64,000 nucleotides of DNA from Dryococelus australis (Eukaryota; Arthropoda; Insecta; Phasmatodea; Phasmatidae): assembly GCA_029891345.1 (NCBI GenBank), contig CM057009.1:88955416-89019415 (forward strand). Reading direction: 5' to 3'. Below, piece by piece: positions 48,023-58,710 of this stretch; the stretch's first letter is position 1; each line of letters opens with the position of its first letter. Below the pieces are notes generated by a model. It worked only from the letters and a program-made list of their open reading frames with translations, made no database searches and was not told the origin of the DNA. The position numbers and the translations under genes are program-made.

Positions 48023-48077
48023 CCCATTTTCAACTCTACTATGACCACTGAACCAATTGTATTTAATTTGCGTCGCA
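48023..48077 (-). repeat. Gypsy-C 3' LTR stub
   Basis: Matches 52568 to about 52622 at most positions; shared blocks include GACCACTGAACCAA and CAACTCTA. It ends TTACA, as the 5' LTR ends TTTACA. Joined to pol at a TTTAATT-type microhomology. Confidence 0.85.
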
Positions 48078-48738
48078 CAATAGTGGTCTCGAAATCATAT
48101 TCGCTAAGCACTATCGCCATCTTTTGAATCCTGAGGTTATGCTTAGCCATGGAACATAAGTAATGCAGGCTAGCATGGCCAGTTTATATTTTCAATTTTC
48201 TTCCATAAAGGTATTGTCGGAAACGAGTGCACAATTATCCAATAGCTCCACGCTCTCTCCCGGTCGTATTCCATCTCGCCTCCTGAGGAGAGAGTTTCTT
48301 AAAGGCAAAGGCAATTATCGCGCGCTGCTTAGAGTGCGGCTCTTCCTGTAGTAGGGCTCCACCGATCGCATCGTTGCTCGCATCACAAGCTAGAATAATG
48401 GTCTTATCCTCGTAAAATTTCTTTAAGATAGGCGCCTGTAGTATATCACATTTTAAATTAAGGAAAGCTCTGTCTTGGGCGTCCTGCCATTTAAAGGGTA
48501 CTGAGTTTATGGTCAAATATATGAGTGGTTGTGCTGTTATGACATAATTTTTGATGTTACGGGGGAGGTAGGAGTTAATGCCAAAGAGTGTTTTTAATTG
48601 TTTACTATTAGTAGGGGGCAATGTGTGTTCTATGGTCGAAACTTGATCGGGGTCGGTTGAGATGCCGTCAGGGGTAATAATATGGCCTAAAACTTTGATG
48701 GCCTGCTCTGCAAAGGTAGATTTCTTAGTGTGCACCAT
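48078..48738 (-). pseudogene. pol: Gypsy-C RNase H, truncated by the deletion
   Basis: Frame 48738-48235 gives the RT thumb/connection (STFAEQAIKVLGHIITPDGIS), then TIILACDASNDAIGGAL (first RNase H Asp), SKQRAIIAFAFKKL and ARWNTTGRERGAIG, where the family has TERELLA; the catalytic Glu is retained as GRE. The linker continues in another frame (IQKMAIVLSEYDFETTIVRR) to the deletion point. Integrase is absent. Confidence 0.85.
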
Positions 48739-49350
48739 AATATTGAATAATTTAAGCAGCTCAAAAACTTTATTAATATTGGCCGGATGTACCTCAAAGG
48801 TTCTGCCTCATATAAAAATATCATCCATGTAGGCATTGCAGCTGTCCATCGGAGGGGGCCTATAAGGGTATTTATGGACATCTGGAAGTATTGGGGGGAG
48901 GTACTGAGGCCCATTGGCATTCTTTGTACTGGAATAAACCGACCCCAGCAATACTAAAACTGAGCTTGGTGGTTTTGTTACCTAACAGGGATGCTGTAAA
49001 ATAAGTGGAAAGAAGATCTAGACTGGTGACATATAAGGAATTTTGTAAAGCATTTAAAATGTTTTCTCTGTGGGGGAGGGGTTATAGAACACTTTTAAGG
49101 TACTGATTGAGCTTATGGAAATCAGTTAAAAACCTGAGATCACCACTTCTCTTGGAAATGTCTAAGCTAGGGGCAGAGTAGGGAGAATCAGCTGGTTCAA
49201 TAATATTTGCTTGTAGGATGTCATGAATTTGACCTAAATGATTGTCTCTGACTTTGGGGCTGATGCGATACAGCCTGGTAGGAATGGGCTTATCGGTAGT
49301 TAAATCAAGTTTAATTTCAAAATTACGAGCCTTGTAAGCTCCAAAACTGA
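48739..49350 (-). pseudogene. pol: Gypsy-C reverse transcriptase, broken
   Basis: RT is recognised in changing frames: ILPTLPLA for the SPYSAP region at about 49180, MPMGLSTSPQYFQMSINTLI at 48920-48860, and the catalytic box AYMDDIFI intact at about 48815 in the neighbouring frame. Stops fall at about 49280, 49150 and 48960. It is closely related to the RT of Gypsy-B (GPLRWT occurs in both). Confidence 0.82.
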
Positions 49351-49359
49351 GTCAGCGAA

Positions 49360-49900
49360 TCAGTCTTTATAAGACCTAATAAGGGCGGTTAGCACATCCT
49401 TTTGTTGGATGGTATGTTTGGGGTTGATGTGAAATATGGGAGGACATGGGGAGTCAAACGTGTCTAGGGCGGCTAAGGAGTGCTCAATAGACAGTGTATC
49501 AAAAAGAGGTGAGAGCCCAGATTGCAGTGTAACTTGTACAAGTTTGTGGGGATCGTGGCTATTTATGAGCATAATATTGTATTTAACAATGGGGACCACG
49601 TCGTACTTGGTAATAAAATCCACACCCAAAATGATATCTTGCTGGAGGTGGTCCACCATTAAAAATTCCTGGGTGTAAGTATGCCCTGCAATGTCTAAGT
49701 TAATGAGAGTCTCAAATTGAGAGGGCTCTAAAATAAACATGGTAGCAATTAGAGTAATTTGTTCTTCTAAGGGAAAAATTTATTGCGTTGTTACTAAGGT
49801 AGAAGCTATGCTGCTGCATGAACATCATCTGTCAAGAATTGCAAAATATTGTTTGCCTTTAATATGAACCTTTATGCGTGGGTTCGCAGTGCACATGCTG
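49360..49900 (-). pseudogene. pro: Gypsy-C aspartic protease, active site destroyed
   Basis: Frame 49740-49360 has the second half of the retropepsin: EFLMVDHLQQDIILGVDFITKYDVV, the ILG.DF block, then YNIMLINSHD. Upstream at about 49835 the active-site region reads AILDR followed by a stop and CSCSS, where Gypsy-B has AILDTGCSC, so the catalytic DTG is lost by mutation. Confidence 0.82.
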
Positions 49901-49969
49901 ATGGCTGACACATGGCATTAGATGCATGACACGGATGTCAACTTGGCACACATCGAGGCATCGGTTCGC

Positions 49970-52101
49970 TCAGCATGTCTTGGGACATGGTTTCATCTTT
50001 GGGGACAGCACTCGAAACTTTGTGAAAACCACCAGAGTTCCAACTGTGCTTTTACGTGCGGGGCATTCTAGATACACTTTCTGTGGTGTATGACCAAATG
50101 TGTGTTTGAACCGTCTGAAGTGGTCGCCAATGTTTGTGGAAAAGTCAAAATGTTGGCGCCATTTATGACCGACATAGAAACAAAGTGCACAGGTGTCGCT
50201 AGCAAGGCTACAGGGGTCGATGACTCCTTGCTGCATGGATGCACTAAGCCGCAATTTGACAATGCTGAAATCTTGGGTGCGTGGGACTGCAGAAGTTGCA
50301 ACATGGTCATGCAGCAGGTTGGGGGGGGGGGAGGGTTTCCATATGGCACGCGCAGTGGGCGATGCATGGAGATTTTGCTGAGGGGGAATTCTACATGGCC
50401 TACTTGTGCTTGCAGTCATGACATGTGGTGCAATAAGGGCAGCGGAGCTTGAGCGCTGAAATGTGTTGACAGGAACTTTATTTTGAAATGTGGGACTAGG
50501 TGTGGTAATGCATTGTGGCAGCAGGTCACTATGGGCATTAAATTTCGCAATGTCTGTGTATGATCTGGTAGGGAAAACTTTGTTGAAAATTGCACGACAC
50601 TGGCCTCGAACTTGGGTATTTGGGTCCGTGGGGGTTTCGTTCCTTACCCCCCTCGCAAGGAAGTTTTTTGTCGTTTTGTGACCCACTGGTGTAGTGAAGT
50701 TGGTATGTCCCCGGTCGTTGTATGGGTACTGGATGAGGGTTGAGGCGTGTAGTGATGTTGTTGGGGGGGATTACGATGGGTGTATGCATGGCCACGATAA
50801 GTGTTTCGACCTCTGTCAATGTAGTGTTTATCATGTGGCTGATATAAATGTGGTGGGTGCAGTTGTGAGAAGGACATGGGGGTTTCAATGTGGGGATAGT
50901 TACGGTGTTGGTTGTGATTGTGGTAGGTCTCGCGAGAGGAGGAATGTCGTCTGCGGGGTGGGGCGGAGCAGAAGCCATCAGGGCGAGTAAGTGGCGCGGG
51001 TTTTGTGTCGTGAGTGGGGCGGTTATGTTGACAGTCCAGTGTGAGCTGTGCTAGCTCCTGTTTGAGTTTTGTAATCTCCACTTCTAGATGTTCAGTGTGT
51101 GGGTGGGAATGTGATGAAGTCAATGTCTGGCCATAATGGTAGAGACCGACATCAATATGCCGTAAATTTGCCAACATGTCTTACAAATTATCATTCAGTA
51201 ATCCAACTAGTTTATCAGCGATTGAAGGGAGAAGTGAACGCCATAATACAGGGATGAATTCCGCATATGTCATGCGGGCGTGGTGTTCGTGGCGGGAAAA
51301 TTGCATCATTTGGACTTGTTGTGTAGAGCCTTCACCGACGGCCTGTTTCTTTGTGTATAAGAGTTGCCGAAGGCGTTCTGTATAAGCTGTGGTGGTGAAT
51401 GTTTCAGTGAGGGAATCGCATATTTGTTGCCACGTAAGAGGTTCCCGATGAGCGCAAGAGAGGTTATCAAAGGCAGAGCCTGAAAGAGAGAATCGAATAC
51501 GACGAGAGCGTTCTGCCTCGGTCCATTGATTATTGACAGGTGTGTCATTGAATCATGACAGAAACTCAGCGACGTTTTCTCCTGTTTTGCTGGAAAAGGG
51601 CGGTTTCTCTGGCTGCGCGACTACAATGTTAAGGGGTTGTGCATTCGCCATGACGTGTAGTGTGTCATGGGGTGGAATATTAATATAAGTTTGGTGGAGC
51701 CGGGGGGGGGGGTGTTTGTATGTGTAAGGGAAGGGATAGTATGCCATTGTCCTTGTAGAGAGGGAATCCAACGAAATCGGTAAGGGGTGGGGGATGTTGA
51801 GGTGGTACTGCTGGTAATTTGTGTTGCAGGTGGTGTGTCAGTAGTGTAAGATTGTTCGGGGGTGTCGAAAGAGAAATCTAGGTATGGATTTTGATTTTGA
51901 ATATTTGTGGCGGTGTCAGTGGTTTGTGCAAGAGTGTGTTTGTTGTTTGTCCCTCTCATTGAGTGAGTGGTCGATGTCTGAGGTGTCTATCAAAACGTGC
52001 TTGATGATGTTAGATAGGTAAGATTTCTTGCGATGGCTACATGTATACATGTAGTTGGCCGTGTGTGGTGTGAATGTAAGAATGTACTTGTTGCCGCACA
52101 C
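49970..52101 (-). pseudogene. gag: Gypsy-C gag, broken
   Basis: The N-terminal part starts near 52101-51916, then shifts to 51959-51621 and again at a G11 run (51702-51712) to 51771-51553, which ends in PPFSSKTGENVAEFLS, the start of the retrotransposon capsid domain. The capsid continues at 51548-51306 (RSRRIRFSLSGSAFDNL, LTWQQICDSLTETF), then a heptad-like EHLEVEITKLKQELAQL and a His/Pro/Arg-rich tail (51177-50644), and a final block (50686-49970) with a CALC...H segment (CALCFYVGHKWRQHF) in place of a CCHC knuckle. Broken by frameshifts. Confidence 0.75.
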
Positions 52102-52548
52102 TTTGTATATTTAAAAGTATCTACTGCTACAAGGGTAAGGAGCTCTCTGTAAACACACTCAACACAAGTCTAGAGAACCTTGCAATTACAGGAATAGAGT
52201 TCCACATGCACAAAAAGCGAATATATGCTTTATTTTAATTAAAAGCAAAATCACAGCTAGATGGGGCCGGGAGGGGACGAGGCTGGCCTGGTGAGGCGTG
52301 CTAAGCAAGCAGTTGCCACGCGCGCATGGCGAACTGACCTAATGTATGCTGGCTTGCTTACAGCGCGTGCCCTGGGCACGGGAAACTAACAGCTAACACC
52401 GTGGGTGGACGGGACTGTCTGGTACAGACGTGGGAGAGCGGCTTACTCTTATTGCTTTCAAAATAGGAACATCTGATGATAACACGTAATGAAACGATGA
52501 TGAGATGACCGGGGAACATGTTGAGCTTGGCTGCAAAGAGGTGGGAGT

Positions 52549-52566
52549 AAAACCGCTCCTCCACCA
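52549..52566 (-). other. Gypsy-C primer-binding site
   Basis: One base after the 5' LTR the minus strand reads TGGTGGAGGAGCGGTTTT. The first nine bases equal those of Gypsy-B, so both probably use the same or a closely related tRNA primer. Confidence 0.75.
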
Positions 52567-52567
52567 G

Positions 52568-53217
52568 TGTAAAGTCTCCCCTTTCCAACTCTATTCTGAC
52601 CACTGAACCAAGTTATTTAATTAAAGCATTTCCATTACAAGGGAAGGGGATAACGTACGTATGAGAATGGGGCGTAGCTCACGAAATCATTAACTAACTG
52701 GGGTTCATAAAAACGCTTTATTAACATAAATATATATAAATGCAGTTAGGATTGATACAATTACGTTACACTGACTACTAATACACAATACACAATTGAC
52801 AGATATACACAGGGGGATCGATGCCGTTAAGTCGCAATACAGGAATAATCTCAAGTCCCTAGCCTTGCTAATTATTAATAATTTTTCTTAAGGGGTATTG
52901 ATGGGGTCTCGAAGTATGACTTGCGCCCTAACAGCTAGTACGAGGTATGCTCACCAATATCACAGAAGAGGACCTGGAAGCTCCTCCAAGTCTCGATGTC
53001 TTGATGATTCTGTTGCCAGCTCCGGCAACTAATTTGATAGTACTTCTGGTGTCGGCGTGATTCTTTGGGGGGGGGGGGGGGTGAGGGGGCAGCGTTCCTG
53101 CTCTTATATACGCTGCACCCTCAGTAGGTCAGTGTGATGTTCCGCAAGCACTCAGAATCCATAGTACATCGTACCTTAACTTGTAATTTCGTGTGAGGCT
53201 CTCCTCTGGCTGCTACA
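52568..53217 (-). repeat. Gypsy-C 5' LTR
   Basis: 650 bp, starting TGTAGCAGCC and ending TTTACA on the minus strand. A TATATAAG box lies at 53103-53110. It shows only short resemblance to the Gypsy-B LTRs (TGTAGC start, an AAGGGG block) and carries a G15 run at 53067-53081. Confidence 0.85.
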
Positions 53218-53221
53218 GTAT

Positions 53222-53363
53222 TCACAATTCATCTTCGTGGTATGATGAGAGAGCGCTTTCAAATCGATGCACCATCATATAAAACATACTTTCAACCGAA
53301 GGATGAAAAAGTGTTCATCTGTCGAGGCTTCTTAACATCAGGTCTAATTAATCATTACTACTG
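53222..53363. other. Short flank between Gypsy-C and the Tc1 element
   Basis: 142 bp that should be contiguous with sequence ending at 48018 in the pre-insertion site. No recognisable gene. Confidence 0.5.
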
Positions 53364-55519
53364 CAGTTTCTACCAAAAGTTTAAGACCACTATCTATTTT
53401 CACAGAATGTCTCTTTGGACTTAAAGTTTTGATGCAAATAACATGGGCATTTTTTTTTGTTTAACATATAAAATAACACATTTTAATTCAGAAAACATTA
53501 AAATATTCCAACTCTTCATTAAGTTACGATTTTATAACGAAAAAAAGGGGGAAAACATACATTTTTATTTAATATAATAATATATATTAAATTCTACTTG
53601 TTTTATATCATTAATTATTTTACACAACATCTATTACACTACAAGGAAATAATGGCTTAAATTGTAGAAATGAGCTAACCGCGAAAGCTAAGATTTTTGG
53701 CCGATTTACAAGTGTATAATATCGTAGAAAAATAAATACATTCCTATCAAAAGTTTAAGACCACCCAGTCAGAAACATGAACATTTATTGTTGTAATTGG
53801 AGTAAATAGTTTTTTAAAACAACCGATCCAGTGAGGTCGTTCTTAAAGCACTGCATAGTATACAAATTTCTCACTAGGAAGCACTGTTGTGCAATTTCCT
53901 GGCGGCTTTGTTGTTACAGACGTCAGTGCAGTGGAACTGGTTATGTTCGTGTTTACAGTTTGTGGCGACACTGCGACACTTTCTAGTGAAATGGGCAAAT
54001 CGAGTGCCTCAAATAAGATAAAGTGGCAAGTAATTGGCATGTTTAAATGTAACAATAGTCAAAGAGAAATAGCTAGTGTGTTGAATGCCAGTAAAACGTG
54101 TGTAGCACAATCAATAGCCAAATACCGGGAGAGCGGTGAGGTGCACGATCGACGTCGTAGTGGTCGACCGAAGGGAACGTCACCTAGGGACGACCGTGTT
54201 CTTGCAAGACTCGCCAAACAGAATCGGCTATGCATCTGTGCCAGTACTGACAATACGACTACAAGAATTATGCGGTAAGGAGGTGTAAGCAGTGACGGTA
54301 TCTCGTAGATTGCGAACGCAGGGACTGCATTCATGCACGGCAGTAAGAAAACAGATACAAACAGCTGTGTCCAGGAAAAACAGACGGATCTGGTGCCGCC
54401 AGAAGAGAAATTGGATGATGGAGAGATGGGGAAAGGTGTTGTTCAGCGACGATTACCGTTTCGAACTCTATTCTCGCCGCCGTATTCGTGTTCGCCGTAT
54501 ACCCACCAAGAAGTTTCTTCCTGAGTGCATCTTTTCTGCTGTGCAACAAGAAGGTGGTTCATTCATGGCGTGGGGCTGCATATACATGCAAGGGATAGGC
54601 TTCATTCGATTTACTGATGAATCTATGGATTCTAAAGAATATTTTTATACGATGAAAGATACCAGGCTTCCCTCTGCACACATACTTCATGGAGGATATT
54701 ATGTGTTTCAGCAAGACAATGCTCCTTGTCACCGGTCCAGCCTAACAATGCAGTGGTTTGAGGAGAATGATATCCCTCTTTTGCAATGACCAGCGCGAAG
54801 CCCGGACTTAAAACCCCATCGAGAATGTCTGGAATTATATTGGAGCCAAATGAGCAGCGTCACGACCAAAAAACATACACAAACTCAGATCCATGACCGC
54901 AACAATTTGGTCAGACATTTCCATTGAATATTGCCAGAATCTCATCTGCAATATGCCTACAAGAATAAAAATGTGCCTTAAAGCTGCACGAGGTGTCATA
55001 GATTACTGAAAACCTTTACAGAACTAAAGCTATAAAAAGTTACATAGTGTAAATACAATGGCGTGTATGTAGAAAATATTCGTAATACAAAGTTCATGAA
55101 TCTGACTAGGTGGTCCTAAACTTTTGGTGGGAATGTATATATTTTTTCTACGATAATATACAACTGTCAAGCGGCCAAAAAAAATACTTTTCGCAGTTAG
55201 CTTATTGGTACAACTTACGCCGTAATTCCCTTGCAGCGTAATACATGTTGTGTAAAATCAGCAATGGTAAACAATAAGTAGAATTTGTTTTAGAGTATTA
55301 TATTAAATTGACAATGTACTGTTTTTTCCTTAATTTATTTTCTTTACAAAATCGTTATTTAATGGAAAGTTGTAATATTTTAATGTTTTTTAAGTTAAAA
55401 TATGTAATTTTATAAGTTAAACAAAAAAAAAATTGCCCATGTTATTTGCAACATAAATTTAATGTCAAAGACTCATTGTGTGAAAAGAGATTGTGGTCTT
55501 AAACTTTTGGTAGAAACTG
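53364..55519 (+). mobile_element. Tc1 element with long IR/DR-type inverted repeats
   Basis: Ends CAGTTTCTACC / GGTAGAAACTG, flanked by TG (probably a mutated TA) at 53362-53363 and TA at 55520-55521. The outer about 420 bp at each side are inverted copies: 53364-53780 and about 55092-55519. Each arm holds two copies of a CAAAAGTTTAAGACCAC-like motif, one at the tip and one at the inner end (53748-53764 and about 55110-55127), i.e. the direct-repeat-within-inverted-repeat plan of IR/DR Tc1 elements. A DD34E transposase pseudogene lies between the arms. Confidence 0.9.
53991..55009 (+). pseudogene. Tc1 DD34E transposase, broken
   Basis: The ATG at 53991 (MGKSSASNK) is preferred over the upstream in-frame ATG at 53889 because homology starts there. 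Residues 1-60 form the paired-type helix-turn-helix domain (NSQREIASVL), followed by the GRPK basic hook. The frame is lost at about 54275 by a 1-base shift. The next frame has LFSDDYRFEL (first Asp) and FQQDNAPCHRS (second Asp); a TGA at 54787 replaces the Trp codon expected in WPA.SPDLNP, and another 1-base shift precedes IENVW, the Glu of which lies 34 residues after the second Asp. Length fits the usual 340 residues. Dead copy. Confidence 0.9.
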
Positions 55520-55521
55520 TA

Positions 55522-57550
55522 TATATGTGAGAAGGTTACGTATAATTATTAGTCTTTAGCTTTTATGCTTTTCTTATGTATCAAAATCTCTCTTTGGGGC
55601 TCTGAATTTCCTTTGGGTAATTTGGCTTCTGATAAGTAGAGGTCAAACATTTATTCTTATTTTTTCGACACATATTATGTTAACTACGTAAAATACTTAA
55701 ATTTTTCGTCTTGTTCTGAACGGGGCTATTTTTTTGAATATTTTAGAACTTTTCCGAAATTCCAATTATTCAACAGCCCCCCCCCCCCCCTTCCCCCAAT
55801 TAATTACTAAGCGGATTTTCATCTCTATATTGAAGTTTGGAATTACGTTTTTACTTTATATTCCCAATAAAAAATAATATTTATCTCCGTGCACGTGACA
55901 TTTAGTTTTCCAGCTCGATTCTAATACCAGCTTATGTTAAAAGCTAAAAAAAATTACATAATCATATAGTTTTCATCCCATCTTCCTTACACAATTTAAG
56001 TTTAGCTTTTATATACCCATTAACACGTACAGTTGTAACATCGTGCAGTTTGTCTGCGATAATACTGTTATTTTTAAATACAGCCCTAATAATAGTCCTT
56101 AATTTTATAGTTTATTCAAAATTTCAAAGCTTAGAATTTGCTTTTTTACTTTAACTGTTTTGAATTGGTTTCGTTTGTAAATGTTGCTGTTCTGTCGCCT
56201 GATGTAACTTACACAAATATATATATGTTTATTTATTTATTTATAGTGCCACGGTGAACGTAAAGTTCACGTTTTCATTACTACATAGTATTCAAAGTGA
56301 TAAAAGAGTATTGAAACTACAAATTCTACTGTAAAATTTCTTCCCGTCAACAATTTTTTTTTTTCATTCTTGTTTCACTTTCATAAACAAGTGTGAACAA
56401 TGCTACAAAAATGTCCAGTTTTACAATATAGCTATATTACAGAGGGTGGTCATCATTAACCCAACTCGTCACGTTCATAACATGTAGATTTACGACAATG
56501 CAGCCCTAAACGAAGAAACACACTGTACACTAGTGTGGCGTTTGTTGGGTTAGCAAATTGCGTTCATATGTGCCGCAGTTCGTGCTAAGGTTTAAAATTG
56601 CAACCATAACCTCGCATTTCGCACATATTCTTGCTTCTTTAAATAGCTGGCCTTGACTTTGTAGCTCTCCGTTATCACAGGAGACCAGACAAAACTCTAG
56701 GAACAATTCTGTTGTATTATCTCACGTTTATGTCGTTTTCCTCGAAACTTGTGGTGCTTGATTAACTATATTCTAAGAGTATAATACGCTTAGGTTTTCA
56801 TATTGAATAGCGTGTTACTAACGTTTTCTACAACGAGAGAAAGATTTGTTACAGCCAAAATGTATTGATTTTTATATGGCCAAAAGTATATTTAGTTTCC
56901 CCATCAGATTGCCTTGTTTAGTAAACAAAACATGAAAAGTGAAAGAATTAATTTTGTTCATCCAGCATTATACACACTCAAGTAAACAAAACATCTGGGT
57001 TGGGCGAAATAAATATTACAATGTCAACAAAACATTTTGTTTTATCAACTCTATGTATTTGCTTGACCAATCATCCGATTGCCTTCGAATAGCCAGCTGG
57101 AGAGTTTGTTTGAAATTGTTGTGGCAGTTGGCATAGTCAAAGTTCTTGTTAGTACAGTTATTGATGGTTAATGATGGTATTAGAATCCTAATAGAACAAG
57201 TAAAACAGGAAATTATATAAATTTAACTGTAAAACTTAAAATATTTATTTGTGTACGTTGTCCAGTATTTTAAATGAATGAATTAAAACAAATATTCCTA
57301 ATTTATGAGTAGGCGTAATGTACACATTATGATTCAGATCCGAATCCTGGTCGCGCTTCCTATTATTTTGTTTTACATTAACCGATATTGTTTCCACATT
57401 TGTCGAGCCAACCAAATCTATGTTTGCGGCAATCCGATAAGAACAGCAAAACAATTTGGTCTCAGCAACACATTATTTCACTGCCCCCTATACAAACAAC
57501 ATTAATTTTGATGCCTCGAATAAACTGATGCAGCAAAACCTTTTTCTCAG
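55522..57550. other. AT-rich non-coding DNA with a C14 homopolymer
   Basis: C14 at 55777-55790. No gene, RNA or transposon end that I can support; the frame at 56939-57136 is AT-driven. Confidence 0.45.
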
Positions 57551-57790
57551 TACCGAGCGAGGTGGCGCAGGACTCGCATTCGGGAGGAACCGGGTTCGAT
57601 TCCCGGCCCGGCCATCCTGGTTTCGGCTTTCCATTGTTTTCCGAAATCACTCCAGGCGAATGATGGTATGGTTCCCCAACAAAGGCCATGGCCCATTCCC
57701 TCCCACAATCCCTCTTCCCTGCGCAACTTGCACCGTCTCTTATGACCTCGCTGTCGACGAGACGTTAAACCCAACTACCTACCTACCTAA
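57551..57790 (+). mobile_element. tRNA-derived SINE
   Basis: Starts with a tRNA-like head: A-box region GAGGTGGCGCAGGACTCG at about 57560 and B box GGTTCGATTCC at 57593-57603. A tRNA-unrelated body follows (ATCACTCCAGGCGAATG, a motif I associate with polyneopteran SINEs; from memory), then GACGAGACGTTAAACCC and a (CCTA)n tail at about 57773-57790. RNA polymerase III-type promoter. The long frames on both strands are not genes. Confidence 0.85.
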
Positions 57791-58079
57791 CTTTTTATCA
57801 GTTTCCGAATATCTATCACGCTTCGTGCGTTACTCCGCACTGCCACGAAATTTTGAAGCCAATAGAACACCGAGATAATAGTTTGTTTGATATTAAGTTG
57901 CACCAGAAAATACTACTCTTTGGGGCAACCAGATATAAATAACAGAATAATTTTGTTAAAAAAAATATATGCCGTTGTCCGTATACAAACACTTAATTTG
58001 GCTGCCGCAAACAAACATTGGAATTCAACGTAACATTCTTCTAAGTGTGAAATCAGGTGTAGTTAGTGTATAAATAAGA

Positions 58080-58332
58080 AGTGAGTGAAAATATTGGGGC
58101 GGCTCTAAACATCGAGGTCTTGTGAGCGGATGAGGGTGAAGTGAGGTGAGTCTGGAGCAGCGCCGCAATGGAAGGGCGGGGTAAACAGGAGACCCCCGAG
58201 AAAACCCGCCGAGCAGCGGCATCGTCCGGCACGATTCCCACTTGCGACAATCCGGAGTAAACCAGTCGGGAATTGAACCCTGTTCGCCTTGGTGGAATGC
58301 GACGAGTCTAACCTCTCAGCCACCGTGGCCCC
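58080..58332 (-). mobile_element. Second tRNA-derived SINE, opposite orientation
   Basis: On the minus strand it opens GGGGCCACGGTGGCTGAGAGG (A-box region) with B box GGTTCAATTCC at 58279-58269, about 55 bases in. The body has CTCGGGGGTCTCC and CCCGCCCTTCC. The long variable spacing between boxes recalls a Leu/Ser-type tRNA. The 3' end is uncertain; it fades into AT-rich DNA near 58080. Confidence 0.75.
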
Positions 58333-58350
58333 GTATAGATAAAAAGTTTA

Positions 58351-58710
58351 ACTTATTTATTTTAATGGAAAGCTCCACTCATGCTAAGTCCTTAAACACG
58401 TGGATAACACGTGATGTGTGCCATCACACTAAAGTACAGCCGCACTCTGTAGCTCGGCCGCTTGTGTACAGGGGAGAGAGATAAGTCGATCTTTTTGTGT
58501 ATGCACGGGGTGTTGTCGTTGCTGTTCTCGACTTATTAATTTTAATGGAAAGCTCCACTCATACTAAGTCCTTAAACACGTGGATAACACGTGATGTGTG
58601 CCATCGCACTAGAGTACAGCCGCACTCTGTAGCGCGGCCGCTTGTGTACAGGGGAGAGAGATAAGTCGATCTTTTTGTGTATGCACGGGGTGTTGTCGTT
58701 GCTGTTATCG
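58351..58710. repeat. 180-bp tandem duplication, two copies
   Basis: 58351-58530 and 58531-58710 align without gaps and differ at six positions that I count. Each contains AACACGTGGATAACACGTG, which holds two CACGTG E-box-like palindromes. No coding signal. Confidence 0.95.

Larger units (their letters stand above)
48023..53217 (-). mobile_element. Gypsy-C: LTR retrotransposon with internal deletion of its 3' part
   Basis: The 5' LTR, primer-binding site, gag, protease, RT and RNase H are in order on the minus strand and are related to Gypsy-B. At about 48077 the RNase H linker passes directly into the last 55 bp of an LTR (48023-48077), matching the end of the 5' LTR. The flanks repeat GTAT (48019-48022 and 53218-53221), so both outer ends are original and integrase plus nearly all of the 3' LTR were lost by internal deletion. 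Confidence 0.9.

Noticed and set aside
48000-48150. A new domain fused to Gypsy-C RNase H (frame continuing to 47638)
   Set aside because: The frame passes by chance through the LTR stub and the target duplication into flanking DNA.
53741-55133. A second, nested Tc1 element bounded by the inner CAAAAGTTTAAGACC motifs
   Set aside because: The sequences between inner and outer motifs on the two sides are inverted copies of each other, so the motifs are better read as direct repeats within one long inverted repeat.
57456-57878. 140-residue plus frame and two long minus frames
   Set aside because: They translate the tRNA-derived SINE in several frames.
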